A stretch of DNA of 7,221 nt from positions 1-7,221 of the forward strand of contig JBMZCV010000221.1 of the NCBI GenBank assembly GCA_049613665.1. The letters run 5' to 3'. Source of the DNA: JBMZCV01 sp049613665. GTDB taxonomy: Bacteria > Bacteroidota > Bacteroidia > Chitinophagales > UBA2359. Below are positions 6,765 through 7,221 of the stretch, piece after piece. The translations under genes and the position numbers were made by a program. The notes under the pieces were generated by a model, which worked only from the letters and a program-made list of their open reading frames with translations, was not told the DNA's origin and searched no databases. How positions within the stretch are numbered: the first letter of the stretch is position 1; every line of letters starts with the position of its first letter.

Positions 6765-6854
6765 CATTCGTTTAGTGGCTAACGCATTGACAATCAAGGT
6801 GTTATCTTGTACTGTAATGCCCAAAAACTTCTGAACGACTACTTAAACGAAGTG
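6765..6854. repeat. Inverted repeat enclosing about 65 bp
   Basis: ttcgttta (6767-6774) and taaacgaa (6844-6851) are perfect 8-bp inverted arms. With one extra base and one mismatch they extend to cattcgtttagt / acttaaacgaagtg. Inside, ggtgtta and taatgcc can pair with two G-U wobbles. A structured RNA or the ends of a tiny non-autonomous element are both possible. Confidence 0.45.
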
Positions 6855-6911
6855 AAAAAATGTGAAGCAATTCAGAATGATAAGCGGTAGAAAAGTAGTT
6901 AAGCAACATTT

Positions 6912-6975
6912 TGTCAGCTTCGGCATGGAATTACTTCGTTTTTTTGTTTTGCAACAAAAGGTTTTCGTAATGACA
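6912..6975. repeat. Nested palindromic hairpin element
   Basis: Nested arms are visible: tgtca (6912-6916) with tgaca (6971-6975), attac (6930-6934) with gtaat (6967-6971), and an inner perfect 7-bp stem ttttgtt (6942-6948) with aacaaaa (6953-6959) around the loop ttgc. The two outer pairs share base 6971, so they are partly alternative. On the minus strand the ends (gtcattacga and cgaagtaattcc) resemble the gtcattgcgag/cgaagcaatcc type of dispersed extragenic palindrome found in many genomes. Confidence 0.45.
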
Positions 6976-7098
6976 GCTTATTGTTAGTTTTTTTGATAAA
7001 TTGAAAAGCAAATAAATCACATTTTTTGGGGACTACAATTCCAACTTGTGCTAAGAGGAAAGAAAAAGAAATTTTAGGTATCAACATTTTTTAAACGC

Positions 7099-7140
7099 AA
7101 AAAGCCTTGTTTATATTTTATGAAATACAAACAAGGCTTT
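7099..7140 (-). terminator. Intrinsic terminator downstream of tRNA-Val
   Basis: A 12-bp perfect stem (7101-7112 with 7129-7140, core gccttgttt/aaacaaggc) can extend inward through a 2x2 internal loop into attt/aaat around a 4-nt loop. On the minus strand it is followed by a run of five T (7099-7103 complement). It lies about 30 nt past the tRNA 3' end and fits termination of that transcript. Confidence 0.88.
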
Positions 7141-7168
7141 CTTGTGTAAGATATGAACTATCTAAGTG

Positions 7169-7221
7169 TGGGCGATACTGGATTCGAACCAGTGACCCCC
7201 TGCTTGTAAGGCAGGTGCTCT
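7169..7221 (-). tRNA. tRNA-Val (anticodon UAC), 3' part, cut by window end
   Basis: Read on the minus strand, the 53 visible bases cover the end of the D arm (GAGC), anticodon stem CCTGC/GCAGG with loop CTTACAA (anticodon TAC, plus 7206-7208), a 5-nt variable loop, T arm ACTGG-TTCGAAT-CCAGT, the 3' acceptor strand ATCGCCC and discriminator A at 7169. CCA is not encoded (CAC follows), so it must be added enzymatically. The acceptor 5' strand and most of the D arm lie beyond 7221. The UAC anticodon decodes GUA/GUG-type valine codons. Confidence 0.95.

Larger units (their letters stand above)
6618..7098. other. 480-bp gene-free region with inverted repeats
   Basis: No frame here gives a protein with recognisable features; the longest short frame inspected (6877-6987, 36 codons) runs through a hairpin and looks like noise. 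The left part must hold the lptE promoter; on the minus strand TAAGTTTTG (6682-6690) resembles a -7 box with one extra base. The middle contains two separate inverted-repeat structures, listed on their own. The right part (about 6988-7090) shows nothing recognisable. It could hold a small RNA or a decayed or repeated extragenic element. Confidence 0.55.

Noticed and set aside
6877..6987. Short plus-strand frame of 36 codons between lptE and the tRNA
   Set aside because: It runs straight through the palindromic element, has no family resemblance, and its composition looks like chance.
7169..7221. tRNA-Val as an integration site for a mobile island carrying the Septu-like pair
   Set aside because: No integrase and no second copy of the tRNA 3' end is visible in the window, and ordinary housekeeping genes such as lptE lie in between.
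1..7221. CRISPR array or insertion sequence
   Set aside because: No regularly spaced repeats with unique spacers and no transposase-like frame or paired terminal repeats around one were seen.

Overview
The window looks like a chromosomal segment of an AT-rich Bacteroidota bacterium, possibly a Cytophagales-type lineage. The evidence is a lipoprotein with the Bacteroidota form of LptE, AT-rich starts with no Shine-Dalgarno sequences, and a secreted serine hydrolase with a CBM9-like front end. Genus or species cannot be fixed from the sequence alone.

Layout, left to right. Positions 1-104 are a short leader with a perfect 14-bp tandem duplication. A secreted three-part serine hydrolase (105-2129, +) converges on a MIP-family channel gene (2238-2870, -), and a strong bidirectional hairpin terminator lies between them. 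A 289-bp very AT-rich spacer follows. Next comes a two-gene minus-strand operon (5159 to 3160) encoding an ABC/SMC-like ATPase and an HNH endonuclease; the genes overlap by 10 bp and the second starts on TTG. A membrane-anchored NlpC/P60-like cysteine hydrolase (5321-6028, +) diverges from this operon and converges on lptE (6108-6617, -). The next 480 bp hold no convincing gene but contain two inverted-repeat structures. The window ends in a hairpin terminator and the 3' part of a tRNA-Val(UAC) on the minus strand, cut by the window edge.

How the genes relate. The clear functional module is the ATPase/HNH pair, which has the gene order and motifs of the Septu anti-phage system (PtuA-PtuB). 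No reverse transcriptase is present in the window, so it looks like a standalone Septu rather than the retron-associated version. LptE (LPS export), the NlpC/P60-like protein (probably cell wall) and the secreted hydrolase all act in the envelope but are not in one operon. The channel's selectivity filter appears to lack the usual arginine.

Nothing here is clearly a wholly new system. The points most worth checking are the Septu-like operon with its unusual start, the variant aquaporin filter, the isolated lptE, and the structured gene-free stretch between lptE and the tRNA.
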